A stretch of 64,000 nucleotides of DNA from Paragorgia papillata (GCA_035771165.1 JAWNZC010000179.1:1578501-1642500), one strand, 5' to 3'. Counted from the stretch's first letter, positions 33,856-48,174 are shown. Program-made: numbers and translations. Notes: a model not told the origin generated them from the sequence alone.

Positions 33856-34059
33856 ATGGACGAGCAAAATCGTCAATACTTCGACAACATGGATGAGATT
33901 GACAGAACGCAGTCAATGGCCGATTCTCAGTACCAAGAACAACAGTTCGGTTCTTCGCAAGGCGATGTACTGCCGCCGAGGAAAACATACACATCTCTAT
34001 GGCTCTTCTCCGAGAGCAACGTTTTTCGTCGACACTGTACGACTATAGTGGAATCAAAA
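33856..34059 (+). CDS. Cav2: Cav2-like exon 1: N-terminus
   Basis: 68 codons from [20 protein letters not shown] to IVESK, donor GTATCC, phase 0. [17 protein letters not shown] aligns with the conserved block just before IS1 in Cav2. This ATG is chosen because an in-frame stop (TGA, 33817) lies upstream, its context is GCAATGG, and the length before IS1 is reasonable, though shorter than in vertebrate Cav2. Confidence 0.85.
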
Positions 34060-37000
34060 GTATCCTTTATGTATAATACAATAATTGGAACAGAGCTTGG
34101 AGACAGCGTTTGCCTTTGGGCATTTTTACATATGCACAAGATTTCGATACCTCTCGAAACTGGCGACTGTAAATATTTATGAGCCTGTTTCCTTAAAAAG
34201 TCAACTGTGCCGAGTTGTGTGTAAAAATGTGCTCTTGATTTTCTCCCCCCTTCCCGATTACTTTTTTAGCGTTCCTTAAATAACTTCAGCTCTCAGTCAT
34301 GTACTTGTTGATCTAGATTTCCTTAACAGACAAACTCTAGCCGTTTGATTATGCCATTCTTTTAACAATTTTCGCCAACTGTATCCTTCTGGCAATGAAC
34401 ACACCGCTTCCCGGCGAAGACAAGTCCATTATAAACGAACGAATCGTAAGTGAATGTCAAAATGATTTTCCCCGGTTCTATTATGTATATACATATATAT
34501 ATAATATATTTTTATGTCTCGTAACACATCGTTGATTCCGGCTGACACTTGTTTACGCTTTTGTCGTTTGAAATCTTAATTTCAGGAGAGCGCAGAGATC
34601 TACTTGTTGGCGATTTTTGGTCTGGAGTGCATACTCAAGATCATTGCGTTTGGATTCGCGCTCCATCCGGGCTCGTACTTGCGGAGTGGTTGGAACATGT
34701 TGGACTTTGTCGTCGTTGTAACCGGGTAAGCCGAAAACATTAGGCATCTTTAATGAATTACATATAGTACGCACAAAGAGTGAGGTATTACAAACCCAAA
34801 GTGATTGGGCTTTTGTCTAATCCAGGTTTTCCTAATTCTAAGTAGAAAAACGCTCTTAGCAGCACAGTTTGGGGTTTGCTTACATGTATGCTTGCATAGG
34901 TTTTATGTATGTGTATATATATATACTTGGACGAAACGGTTTGTTCGGATCGGCGTCCCGTTATCTCGTGAAGCTATCTCCGTTTACTAATACCGGCGAC
35001 TCGGTTGACAATCGCACATACCTACAAACACTTCAAGTGTAGCTTGACAAATTAAAATGTTTAAAGTTCGAAAGCGAATTGAGTCTTTAAAACGACCTGT
35101 GATTGCTATTATCAACTTGTGCTTGCTTTGAGCTGACATATATAAACCGTATTAATGGGGGTATTGGACCTGCATGCATACGTAGCGACGACGACTGCTT
35201 CTTAGCAACACACGGGGTGTTCTTAGGAGTGAATTCAAACGCACAGTTCGGAGTAGAAACTATATTGTTTTCTGAACGCCGTCGATGAGTTGCGTTGATT
35301 TTCGTGGCCAAGCGATGTTTTTGCCACCCAATCAAGCGACTAATGACCATTACTGTATCGACAACGACTTAAACATGAAACAATTTGTTACCATCCACGC
35401 GAAAACACTCCGTAGTTCTCGCGTGTAACGGTCCCCCGAATCGAAAAGCTCAAAAAGAACCATTAAAGATGAGATATTCTACCAGGTACAAAGATTAGAC
35501 CTTTAAACACGCTGCTTTAAAAAATGAAGAACAAAATATAACATCATTAAAAATTTAATAGCATTTTATAAACATTAACGTGAACAAAACTCATTCCGGT
35601 GAATTAAAACGGAATTCGTTTCCGTATATATACGATAAAGCTTCGAGATATACACGCGGCTCTTTTCTAGACATCCAAACTCGTTCAAACCGACCTTGCC
35701 TGACATTACTTTGACATTCGCAAACGTAATTTGAATGCAAATGTTTAAAAGCTGTAGATAAACGTGTACCGGAATATATTAGTTACTCCTACTCATCCAT
35801 GCATGAATGCTATGTAAACGTGAGCTGGCTAGAAAAGACGGCGGGAAATAAATGAATAGGTTTTTAAAGAAACCGTATACTATGATTATTGACGTTCTGT
35901 AATATACTTCACGAGTTGAAGCTTTAAAGTTTTAAAAAACGTGTGCTATGTAAAAATGCTTTGCCGTCAAACTTCGTGCAACACTTTCGTTTGTTAATGT
36001 CGTTCAGTTACAATGCGTTGAGATTTTTAAATGAGGTTACCTACGGGGCCCGTAGTTGGTTTTGAATAAGGAGTTCTACTGTGAAAAAGACGTTGTACAC
36101 GTTTAGTTTTAACGTTATGTTTGTTTAAGTCTTCGGGGTGGAAGGTTGAACGCACAATTAGTGGACGAACTGATAGCGTAAAGCTATATATAATAGTTAT
36201 ATAGTTTCGGTTTATGCGATAAGACCGCGGAAGGTTGTGTTGTCCCAGCTTAGTTTCTTTGCCATCCAGTACATGACCTGAAATCTGATAGATGTGATTT
36301 CGCCAGCAGAACATGCTGCAATTGCGAACATTTGAATTGTATTAAAAAAAATTCGTGAAAAGATTCTCATAATGATAATTAAAATAGTTGATTCAGCCCG
36401 AGGCTAAATTACAAAGATTTACAAATTTTAGTAAATTAAATAGAAAAACAGTATTTATTCTACATCTAAATAGCAATAAGAAAATACTATAAAATTTCAA
36501 AAAACAATAGTACTAGTAATAATGACTTGGAGCAAATGTCGAAGGAAATCGTTAACAAATAGAAGATAGCTGACTCGTGTCTTTGTGCTGTAATATATAT
36601 GTGAATGACATCATTTTAACCGGAAGAAGTGGAAGGTGTTACATTACACAGAGTTGGCAAAAATCTGCGGGTGTTGCGGGTGCCACCCGTGGTTTATACT
36701 AGTGATGAAGGTTTACTAGTGAGGGAGGTTTACTAATGAGGAAGGTTTACTAGTGATGAAGGTTTATACTAGTGAGCAAGGTTTACTAATGAGGAAGGTT
36801 TACTAGTGATGAAGGTTTATACTAGTGAGCAAGGTTTACTAGTGATGAAGGTTTACTAGTGAGGAAGGTTTATTAGTGATGAAGGTTTACTAGTGAGCAA
36901 GGTTTACTAGTGATGAAGGTTTATACTAGTGAGGAAGGTTTACTGAGGACGGTTTACTAGTGAGGAAGGTTTACTAGTGAGGAAAGGTTTACTAGTGAGG

Positions 37001-40000
37001 AAGGTTTACTAGTGAGGAAGGTTTACTGAGGACGGTTTACTAGTGAGGAAGGTTTACTAGTGAGGAAAGGTTTACTAGTGAGGAAAGGTTTACTAGTGAG
37101 GAAGGTTTACTAGTGAGGAAGGTTTACTAGTGAGGAAGGTTTACTAGTGAGGAAGGTTTACTAGTGAGGAAGGTTTACTAGTGAGGAAGGTTTACTAGTG
37201 AGGAAGGTGTACTAGTGAGGAAGGTGTACTAGTGAGGAAGGTGTACTAGTGAGGAAGGCGTACTAGTGAGGAAGGTGTACTAGCGAGGAAGGTTCACTAG
37301 AGGTTTACTAGTGAGGAAGGTGTACTAGTGAGGAAGGTGTACTAGTGAGGAAGGCTTACTAGTGAGGAAGGTTTATTAGTGAGGAAGGTTTACTAGTGAG
37401 GAAGGTTTACTAGTGAGGAAGGTTTACTAGTGAGGAAGGTGTACTAGTGAGGAAGGTTTACTAGTGAGGAAGGTTTACTAGTGAGGAAGGTTTACTAGTG
37501 AGAAAGGTTCACTAGTGAGGAAGGTTTACTAGTGAGAAAGGTTTACTAGTGAGGAAGGTTTACTAGTGAGGAAGGTTTACTAGTGTGGAAGGTTTACCAG
37601 TGAGAAAGGTTTACCAGTGAGAAAGGTTTACCAGTGAGGAAGGTTTACTAGTGAGAAAGGTTCACTAGTGAGGAAGGTTTACTAGTGAGGAAGGTTTACT
37701 AGTGAGAAAGGTTCACTAGTGAGGAAGGTTTACTAGTGAGGAAGGTTTACTAGTGAGGAAGGTTTACTAGTGAGGAAGGTTTACTAGTGAGAAAGGTTCA
37801 CTAGTGAGGAAGGTTTACTAGTGAGAAAGGTTCACTAGTGAGGAAGGTTTACTAGTGAGGAAGGTTTACTAGTGAGGAAGGTTTGTTAGTGAGGAAGGTT
37901 TACTAGTGAGGAAGGTTTACTAGTGAGGAAGGTTTACTAGTGAGAAAGGTTCACTAGTGAGGAAGGTTTACTAGTGAGGAAGGTGTACTAGTGAGGAAGG
38001 TTTACTAGTGAGGAAGGTTTACTAGTGAGGAAGGTTTACTAGTGGGGAAGGTTTACTAGTGAGGAAGGTGTACTAGTGAGGAAGGTGTACTAGTGAGGAA
38101 GGTGTACTAGTGAGGAAGGTGTACTAGTGAGGAAGGTGTACTAGCGAGGAAGGTTCACTAGAGGTTTACTAGTGAGGAAGGTGTACTAGTGAGGAAGGTG
38201 TACTAGTGAGGAAGGCTTACTAGTGAGGAAGGTTTATTAGTGAGGAAGGTTTACTAGTGAGGAAGGTTTACTAGTGAGGAAGGTTTACTAGTGAGGAAGG
38301 TGTACTAGTGAGGAAGGTTTACTAGTGAGGAAGGTTTATTAGTGAGAAAGGTTTACTAGTGAGGAAGGTTTACTAGTGAGGAAGGTTTACTAGTGAGGAA
38401 GGTTTACTAGTGAGAAAGGTTCACTAGTGAGGAAGGTTTACTAGTGAGAAAGGTGTACTAGTGAGGAAGGTTTACTAGTGAGGGAGGTTTACTAGTGAGG
38501 AAGGTTTATTAGTAAGAAAGGTTTATTAGTGAGGAAGGTTTACTAGTGAGGAAGGTTTACTAGTGAGGAAGGTTTACTAGTGAGGAAGGTTTACTAGTGT
38601 GGAAGGTTTACCAGTGAGAAAGGTTTACCAGTGAGAAAGGTTCACTGGTGAGGAAGGTTTACTAGTGAGGAAGGTTTACTAGTGAGGAAGGTTTACTAGT
38701 GAGGAAGGTTTACTAGTGAGGAAGGTTTACTAGTGAGGAAGGTTTACTGCATGTGAGGAAGGTTTACTAGTGAGGAAGGTTTACTAGTGAGGAAGGTGTA
38801 CTAGTGAGGAAGGTGTACTAGTGAGGAAGGTGTACTAGTGAGGAAGGTGTACTAGTGAGGAAGGCTTACTAGTGAGGAAGGTTTACTAGTGAGAAAGGTT
38901 TACTAGTGAGGAAGGTTTACCAGTGAGGAAGGTTTACTAGTGAGAAAGGTTCACTAGTGAGGAAGGTTTACTAGTGAGGAAGGTTTACTAGTGAGAAAGG
39001 TTCACTAGTGAGGAAGGTTTACTAGTGAGGAAGGTTTACTAGTGAGGAAGGTTTGTTAGTGAGGAAGGTTTACTAGTGAGGAAGGTTTACTAGTGAGGAA
39101 GGTTTACTGCATGTGAGGAAGGTTTACTAGTGAGGAAGGTTTACTAGTGAAGAAGGTTTACTAATGAGGAAGGTTTGTTAGTGAGGAAGGTTTACTAGTG
39201 ATGAAGGTTTACTAGTGAGGAAGGTTTACTAGTGAGGAAGGTTTGTTAGTGAGGAAGGTTTACTAGTGAGGAAGGTTTACTAGTGAGGAAGGTTTACTAG
39301 TGAAGAAGGTTTACTAGTGAGGAAGGTTTGTTAGTGAGGAAGGTTTACTAGTGAGGAAGGTTTACTAGTGAGGAAGGTTTACTAGTGTGGAAGGTTTACC
39401 AGTGAGAAAGGTTTACTAGTGAGAAAGGTTCACTGGTGAGGAAGGTTTACTAGTGAGAAAGGTTTACTAGTGAGGAAGGTTTACTAGTGAGGAAGGTTTA
39501 CTGCATGTGAGGAAGGTTTACTAGTGAGGAAGGTGTACTAGTGAGGAAGGCTTACTAGTGAGGAAGGTTTACTAGTGAGAAAGATTTACTAGTGAGGAAG
39601 GTTTACCAGTGAGGAAGGTTTACTAGTGAGAAAGGTTCACTAGTGAGGAAGGTTTACTAGTGAGGAAGGTTTACTAGTGAGAAAGGTTCACTAGTGAGGA
39701 AGGTTTACTAGTGAGGAAGGTTTACTAGTGAGGAAGGTTTGTTAGTGAGGAAGGTTTACTAGTGAGGAAGGTTTACTAGTGAGGAAGGTTTACTGCATGT
39801 GAGGAAGGTTTACTAGTGAGGAAGGTTTACTAGTGAAGAAGGTTTACTAATGAGGAAGGTTTGTTAGTGAGGAAGGTTTACTAGTGATGAAGGTTTACTA
39901 GTGAGGAAGGTTTACTAGTGAGGAAGGTTTGTTAGTGAGGAAGGTTTACTAGTGAGGAAGGTTTACTAGTGAGGAAGGTTTACTAGTGAAGAAGGTTTAC

Positions 40001-43000
40001 TAGTGAGGAAGGTTTGTTAGTGAGGAAGGTTTACTAGTGAGGAAGGTTTACTAGTGAGGAAGGTTTACTAGTGTGGAAGGTTTACCAGTGAGAAAGGTTT
40101 ACTAGTGAGAAAGGTTCACTGGTGAGGAAGGTTTACTAGTGAGAAAGGTTTACTAGTGAGGAAGGTTTACTAGTGAGGAAGGTTTACTGCATGTGAGGAA
40201 GGTTTACTAGTGAGGAAGGCTTACTAGTGTGGAAGGTTTACCAGTGAGAAAGGTTTACCAGTGAGAAAGGTTTACTAGTGAGAAAGGTTTACCAGTGAGG
40301 AAGGTTTACTAGTGAGAAAGGTTCACTAGTGAGGAAGGTTTACTAGTGAGGAAGGTTTACTAGTGAGGAAGGTTTACTAGTGAGGAAGGTTTACTAGTGC
40401 GGAAGGTTTGTTAGTGAGGAAGGTTTACTAGTGAGGAAGGTTTACTAGTGAGTAAGGTTTACTAGTGAGGAAGGTTTATTGCATGTGAGGAAGGTTTACT
40501 AGTGAGGAAGGTTTACTAGTGAGGAAGGTGTACTAGTGAGGAAGGTGTACTAGTGAGGAAGGTGTACTAGTGAGGAAGGTGTACTAGTGAGGAAGGCTTA
40601 CTAGTGAGGAAGGTTTACTAGTGAGAAAGGTTTACTAGTGAGGAAGGTTTACTAGTGAGGAAGGTTCACTAGTGAGGAAGGTTTACTAGTGAGAAAGGTT
40701 CACTAGTGAGGAAGGTTTACTAGTGAGGAAGGTTTACTAGTGAGAAAGGTTCACTAGTGAGGAAGGTTTACTAGTGAGGAAGGTTTGTTAGTGAGGAAGG
40801 TTTACTAGTGAGGAAGGTTTACTAGTGAGGAAGGTTTACTAGTGAGGAAGGTTTACTGCATGTGAGGAAGGTTTACTAGTGAGGAAGGTTTACTAGTGAA
40901 GAAGGTTTACTAGTGAGGAAGGTTTGTTAGTGAGGAAGGTTTACTAGTGATGAAGGTTTACTAGTGAGGAAGGTTTACTAGTGAGGAAGGTTTGTTAGTG
41001 AGGAAGGTTTACTAGTGAGGAAGGTTTACTAGTGAGGAAGGTTTACTAGTGAGGAAGGTTTGTTAGTGAGGAAGGTTTACTAGTGAGGAAGGTTTACTAG
41101 TGAGGAAGGTTTACTAGTGTGGAAGGTTTACCAGTGAGAAAGGTTTACTAGTGAGAAAGGTTCACTGGTGAGGAAGGTTTACTAGTGAGAAAGGTTTTCT
41201 AGGGAGGAAGGTTTACCAGTGAGGAAGGTTTACTAGTGAGAAAGGTTCACTAGTGAGGAAGGTTTACTAGTGAGGAAGGTTTACTAGTGAGGAAGGTTTA
41301 CTGGTGAGGAAGGTTTACTGCATGTGAGGACGGTTTACTAGTGAGGAAGGTTTACTGGTGAGGAAGGTTTACTAGTGAGAAAGGTTTACTGCATGTGAGG
41401 AAGGTTTACTAGTGAGGAAGGTTCACTAGTGAGGAAGGTGTACTAAACTAAACTAACCTTATTTATACTGGATAACTCTATCAGTTATATCTAAACTGTT
41501 ATCCTGAGAGGTCCGGAAAGGGCCCACCCTCATTGGTCCAGTGTTACTACAGGAGGAAACCGGAGTACCCGGAGGAAACCTGTGGTGTTTGGTAGAGTCA
41601 AACTGGAAGCACTCTTCTCACATGCGGCCAAGGTGAATTTTTTTAATCAGATAACTGCACCGTGCAGGAATCGAACCCGGGTCGCAGAGGTGAAAGGCAC
41701 GTGCACTAACCACTGTGCCACCAACACTCCTACTAATGAGGAGGGTTCAAGTAGTGAGGAAGGTTTACTAGTGAGAAAGGTGTACTAGTGAGGAAGGTGT
41801 ACTATTGAGGAAGGTTTACTAGTGAGAAAGGTTTACTAGTGAAGAAGGTTTACTAGTGAGAAAGGTTTACTAGTGAGGAGGGTTTACTAGTGAGGAAGGT
41901 TCACTAGTGAGAAAGGTTTACTAGTGAGGAAGGTTCACTAGTGTGAGGAAGGTTCACTAGTGAGGAAGGTTTACTAGTGAGGAAGGTTTACTAGTGAGGA
42001 AGGTGTACTAGTGAGGAAGGTTTACTAGTGAAGAAGATTTACTAGTGAGGAAGGTTTACTAGTGAGGAAGGTGTACTAGTGAGGAAGGTTTACTAGTGAG
42101 GAAGGTTTACTAGTGAAGAAGGTTTACTATTGAGGAAGGTTTACTAGTGAGAAAGGTTTACTAAACTGAGAAATTGACGTTATAGGGTGAAAATTACATA
42201 TTCTATTCTTATTAAGGTGGCTCCATACAATTTCTTGAAAAATGGAAAATACGAGTTTGAGAGTCCAAAACACGTGATTAAACAATCCGAAAAAAGAATA
42301 AAACTAAATGTTATGCATAGTTAAACAGTCTGACAATCAAACACTGTTACCAAATAAATAGCAACAGTTGTTGCTATGGCAACAATGACGTTTCAAAATG
42401 GCTGCCAATTACCTTTGAAACTAATTTAATTCGAAAAAAACTTTGGTGACCCCCAATTTTTTTTTCATTAAAACGTTTCTTGAAGTATGAGTAATCAATA
42501 GTCCGATTTAAAAAAAATTCTGTTGAACCAATTTTTTTTAAAATGAACAAACATGATTTTTTTCGGAAAACAAATTATTCCTTACTCTTTTTTTTTTCAA
42601 AGTTTTTTTCGAATTAAATTAGTTTGAAAGGTAATTGGCAGCCATTTTGAAACGTCATTGTTGCCATAGCAACAACTGTTGCTGTTTATTTGGTAACAGT
42701 TTTTGATTGTCAGAATGTTTAACTATACATAACATTTAGTTTTAGTCTTTTTCCGAATTGTTTATGCACGTGTTTTGGACTCTCAAACTATTTGTATTTT
42801 CCATTTTTCTAGAAACTGTATGGAGCCACCTTAAAAGGGTCTATCTTTGAGCTTTACCGAAAAAGCTTTATCAAGCCCCTTCTCTTAAGGTGGCTCTCTA
42901 CGGTAATTTCTATAGGGGACTGGTGACTAGAAATGTATCGCTACGCATGCGTAAATACCGATCTTGTCGATTCGAAATTCTATGACCGCGTCGACATAGA

Positions 43001-46000
43001 TGTTAGACTTGTAGACGTTTTCTTCGGTGAATTTTGCTAAAATTTTGTAAATAAGTAGTTTATAAAAAGTTCTAAAGTATATATAATTTTAAAAAAATTT
43101 CATAAGACACAACTTTTTTAAATCGATAATTTTTATAGCGAAAAATCTGTCCATACAACCCTCTCTGATTTTGTGCATGGATATTCTCCACAACAGTATC
43201 TATCATCTCAGCAATTTTTAAAAAATTTCACCGAAGCAAACTGAAGACATGCCGCTTCAATTATGTAATATTTGAAAATATACCAAAGTTCCAACGTCAT
43301 TATTACCATGGTAACAGCAAATAATTGAACTTTTTGATAGATATTTTATATCTGCGATAGTTCTGCTATAGTAAGGTCTACTTAGTATTTATCTAACATA
43401 TTTTTAAACTTGTGAATAACATTAGATACTGAGCGTATGAAATAGCGCGTATTTATTGAAACTATAGGGAGCCACCTTAAAGTGCCTATGAAACGAAATT
43501 TCACTTCAGTTTTTTTAGATTGTATTTGGAAGAACACCTGCGATAATGGAAAATGGCTTTTACATGCCTTTCAAATCTTATCCCATTCTTGAGTTATTGG
43601 CTTTGTAATTTGAGCAATGACGTCACACGTTGTATATGGGAGAAAACGGAAAATCAGTCATATCTTTGGATTGGTTTAACTACACGAAACCACACATTGC
43701 AGACGTAATCAGACCATACCCCAAGGCAAATTTCCATTGTTTGATCGAGTTTAGTCAACTCAATCCAAAGATATGACTGATTTTCCGTTTTCTCCCACAT
43801 ACAACGTGTGACGTCATTGCTCGAATTGCATAGCCAATAACTGAAGAATGAGATAAGATTTGAAAAGCATGTAAAAGCCATTTTTCATTATCTTAGGCAG
43901 TCCTAGATAAGGCATTTTTCTTCCTGGCAGCAAAATCCAAAAATAAATATTTCCTGCTAAACTAAATTAACGATTTCCTGCCTGACAATATTTTTCAATT
44001 TTATAAGTTGTGATACCACCAGACTTGCAAGTTTGTATCTCAAAACCATAATTTATCTGAATGTGGTATCTATACATACTTTGAAATAGCGAACTTTTTC
44101 AATTGAATACTACGTAATACAAGTACTAGCATCAAAAATCGAACTGCTGAAACAGTTGAATAAGATAAAAACAGCTTGCATTCTTGCAAATGCACAATGA
44201 CAGCTGCAGTCTGCAACAGCAACACTATACTGAAATGATAAATATTTCATTGTTTTCTAGAACAAATCGTTGCGTCATTTGCGCAAGGATATACGAAACT
44301 TAGACAGGTTAAGGTCATGTAATAAACCTTCAAAACACTTTCGAATTGTTTACAAATCGCCGCTGGGTTTGGCAAGAATATAGAAAGATGAGTCATCGAA
44401 TATGAAACTTGATATTCGATCAAAAGTGATGCCCATCAAAATTGTGTGATTGTTTGAAATCGATTTTTTGAAGAATAGGAAATTTATCTTTAAACTTTGA
44501 CTTGTATTAAAAAAACTGACAAATATTTCCTGCAAGATACAAAAAATTTCCAGCGAACAACTTTTACAAAAAATTTCCTGGCAGCGACGCTGCTGGCGCT
44601 GCCGGACATTTTCCAGCACTGCCAACTATGGGATATTAATTAAATGTTAAGTGTTTACTTTCTGATATTCAGTATTTCTTGTCTTATAGCTTTATGAGTT
44701 TACCAGAACTCCAGCTGAATATCAATGCAGGGAGCTTGAAGGCACTCCGAGCTGCCAGAGTATTGAGACCTCTCAAGTTGGTCTCTGGTATACCAAGTAA
44801 GTATCGAAACTGAAACTGAAACTAAATTTGTCCCATTTGAAAGACCTCGTCAAATGGTATAAGAAGACCTTTTGTAATTTTTCTGTATCTTTCTTGTGTT
44901 TTGAAGTATTTCGACCAAAGACAGCGTGCTGTCCGCTATCTTGTTGTAATATCGGGTCTAATTAACTAGGAAATTGGCGACGTCACAAGCAGGCTAAACC
45001 TGATGAAACTACTCCGTGGGTGACCAAATTTCCACGGAAGGCTTTTTAAATGTTGTGGGTCAATTTAAAATGGAAAAAGCGCAACAAAATCGAGTTTTTA
45101 GCTCATAATGTCATAAGGTTGGCAAGATGAAAATTTCACTTTACCCTGCTTATGTCGTCACATGCATATCGAAAATAATTCCAAGATGGCGGACAGCACG
45201 CTGACTTTGGTCGAAATATTTCCAAAACCAAAACAGATACGGAAAAATCGTAAAAGGTCTTCTTATACCATTTGACGAGTTCTTTCAATTTTTATTGCCA
45301 ATACCCTTTAAAGAGGAAATTAAATGAAAATTAAGTTTGTTTCATCTTCACGATCTCCTGAAAGTGATAAAGAATGACTTTTACAGTTTTTCCATATTTC
45401 ACTTCGTTCACAAGTTATTTAGAATTGTTTGATATGTAAACGAGATAAGCTATGACGTAAAGTGATGTGCAGATTATTGTGAGTTATTGGAAAATCATGT
45501 ATATCTTTGGAATTATATAGAGAATAATACATGGATGCGCGGAAATATGAAATTTATTTCGAGTGTTGAGATATTTTGGTCAACACGAGAAATAAAGTTC
45601 ATATTTCCAAGCATTCATGTATTGTTCTGTTTATTATATAAAAAAATAGTCCTATTTCCCCACAAAAATAGAGAAGTAAACTATAATGCGTTTCACGATA
45701 ATCGACACATGTGAGATTATCATAAATAATCGCACATGTGAGATTATCGTTTTTATTAGTGGTGGAAACATCAATAAAACACTCTATTTTTTAATAATAA
45801 GCAATATTATTTAAAGCTTTGCAACTATATGGACCTCAACGCACTAAACATCACAAAGCCAAATTTTGTTCAGTAACGTCGAAGATATACACGATTTTCT
45901 ATATAACTCACATATATCTGTACATAACTTTACGTCACAGTTCATCTCATTTACATATCAAACAAATCTAAATAACTTGCGAACGAAGTGAAATATGGAA

Positions 46001-48102
46001 AAACTGTTAAAGTAATTCTTTATTTCTTTTGGATATCTTGTTTGATAATTTTCATTTAATTTCCTCTTTAAAATGCACCTGGTTATAGCAGAAGCTAATC
46101 TTACTCAGGGCCCTCTAAGACTATACGTTTACACTAGAACAAAAATTTCCGGATTCATAAAAGTTTCCGGATTCACTTCGTACCGAAGAGTATTCGGATT
46201 CGTTGGGCGTTTACACTACAACAGTATTCGCAGATTCCGCTCTTTACACTAAACTCGGAATTCTTTTAATTCAGTTAATATGTTGACCATGTTGGTTCCA
46301 CCGCAACCTCACATGACTACGAGCGGAAGAGCATCCGAATTCATCGGAATAACCGTTCACACTACGTATTGTCTCGGATTCAAAACTATTCGGATACGAA
46401 GTTTCTACAATTTTTTTCCGGATTCGAAATCTCCGGATACGTGATCAAACCGGAAAGTTTTCATTCCGGATTCGTTCTTTTGTGTGTAAACGGCAAAACG
46501 AATCCGGTACTAAAACGTTCCGGATTCGTCACGAATCCGAAAACTTTTGCTCTAGTGTAAACGGGGTCTAAACGGATTACAGCTAAGATCTAGGTGTTGG
46601 TTTTACGGAGGGAGGAAAACCGGAGAACCCCGGCGAAAAACCCTCGAAGCACAGGAGAGACCAACTAAGCTCTACTCACACGAGTAGACCGTTCGTGAAC
46701 GGGGTTATTCCCAGACGGTCACCCATCCAAGTACTAACCCCGTCCAACCGGAAAATTTCTTTTCAAAATTTGTCGAAGAAAAGGTGATATTTTACCTGTG
46801 AACTTTGTATTTTGAAGTGCCGCGATTAAATTGGCCGTGTTTGAGAAAAATGAGTTGGGGAGAATGTCATTGTTGTTATCGAGTCTATGACGTCATAAGC
46901 TTCTTCGACTCATTCTCCACAAGCACGGCCATTTTTAATGGCGTCGCTCTAAAATAGAAACTCCACCAAACCGACGTTAATTTGTTTGTGTTTTTAGGTC
47001 TTCAAGTGGTAATGAAATCCATAATGTGCGCCATTAGTCCTTTACTACAAATTTGTCTGTTGGTGGGATTTGTTATTGTCCTTTATGCTATAATTGGATT
47101 GCAGTTTCTTAATGGCTCCTTCCATTTTGTGTGCGTTGAAGTGAATGGCACTGCGCGTAAGTATCTATTTTTACCTCCGCCAGGAGTTTGCGGTTTTGTC
47201 TTTGTTTGTTTGTTTGTTTGTTTGTTTGTTTGTTTGTTTGTTTGTTTGTCTGTTTGTTTGTCGGGTTTTTTTTTTTATTTGTTTGTTTGTTTGTTTGTTT
47301 GTTTGTTTGTTTGTTTGTTTGTTTGTTTGTCTGTTTGTTTGTTTGTTTGTTTGTTTGTTTGTTTGTTTGTTTGTTTGTTTGTTTGTTTGTTCGTTTGCTT
47401 GTTTGTTTGTCTGTTTTTTTATTTATTTATTTATTTGTTTGTTTGTTTGTTTGTCTGATTGTTTGTTTGTTTGTTTATCTGGTTTTTTATTTATTTATTT
47501 ATTTGTTTGTTTGTTTGTTTGTTTGTTTGTTTGTCTGTTTGTTTTTATTTGTTTGTTTGTTTGTCTGTTTGTTTGTTTGTCGGTTTGTTTTTATTTATTT
47601 GTTTGTTTGTTTGTTTGTTTGTTTGTCTGTTTGTTTGTTTGTTTGTTTGTTTGTTTGTTTGTTTGTTTGTTTGTTTGTTTGTTTGTTTGTTTGTTTGTTC
47701 GTTTGTTTGTTTGTTTGTCTGTTTTTTTTATTTATTTATTTGTTTGTTTGTTTGTTTGTTTGTTTGTTTGTTTGTTTGTTTGTTTGTTTGTTTGTTTGTT
47801 TGTCTGATTGTTTGTTTGTTTGTTTGTTTGTCTGGTTTTTTATTTATTTGTTTGTTTGTTTGTTTGTTTGTTTGTTTGTTTGTTTGTCTGTTTGTTTTTA
47901 TTTGTTTGTTTGTTTGTTTGTTTGTCTGTTTGTTTGTCGGTTTGTTTTTATTTATTTGTTTGTTTGTTTGTTTGTTTGTTTGTTTGTTTGTTCGTTTGTT
48001 TGTTTGTTTGTTTGTCTGGTTTTTTTTATTTATTTGTTTGTTTGTTTGTTTGTTTGTTTGTCTGATTGTTTGTTTGTTTGTTTGTCTGTTTTTTTATTTA
48101 TT

Positions 48103-48174
<72 letters not shown>

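Noticed and set aside
35087..35350. Opposed frames of 61 and 87 codons in channel intron 3
   Set aside because: Overlapping on opposite strands without motifs; typical chance frames.
36691..42165. CRISPR-like regularly spaced repeat
   Set aside because: Units are contiguous with no unique spacers, the sequence is eukaryotic intron, and no cas-like gene exists.
34726..44689. A missing exon between IS3 and IS4
   Set aside because: The phase (GG|C) and the sequence [15 protein letters not shown] run directly from exon 3 to exon 4, so no exon is needed.
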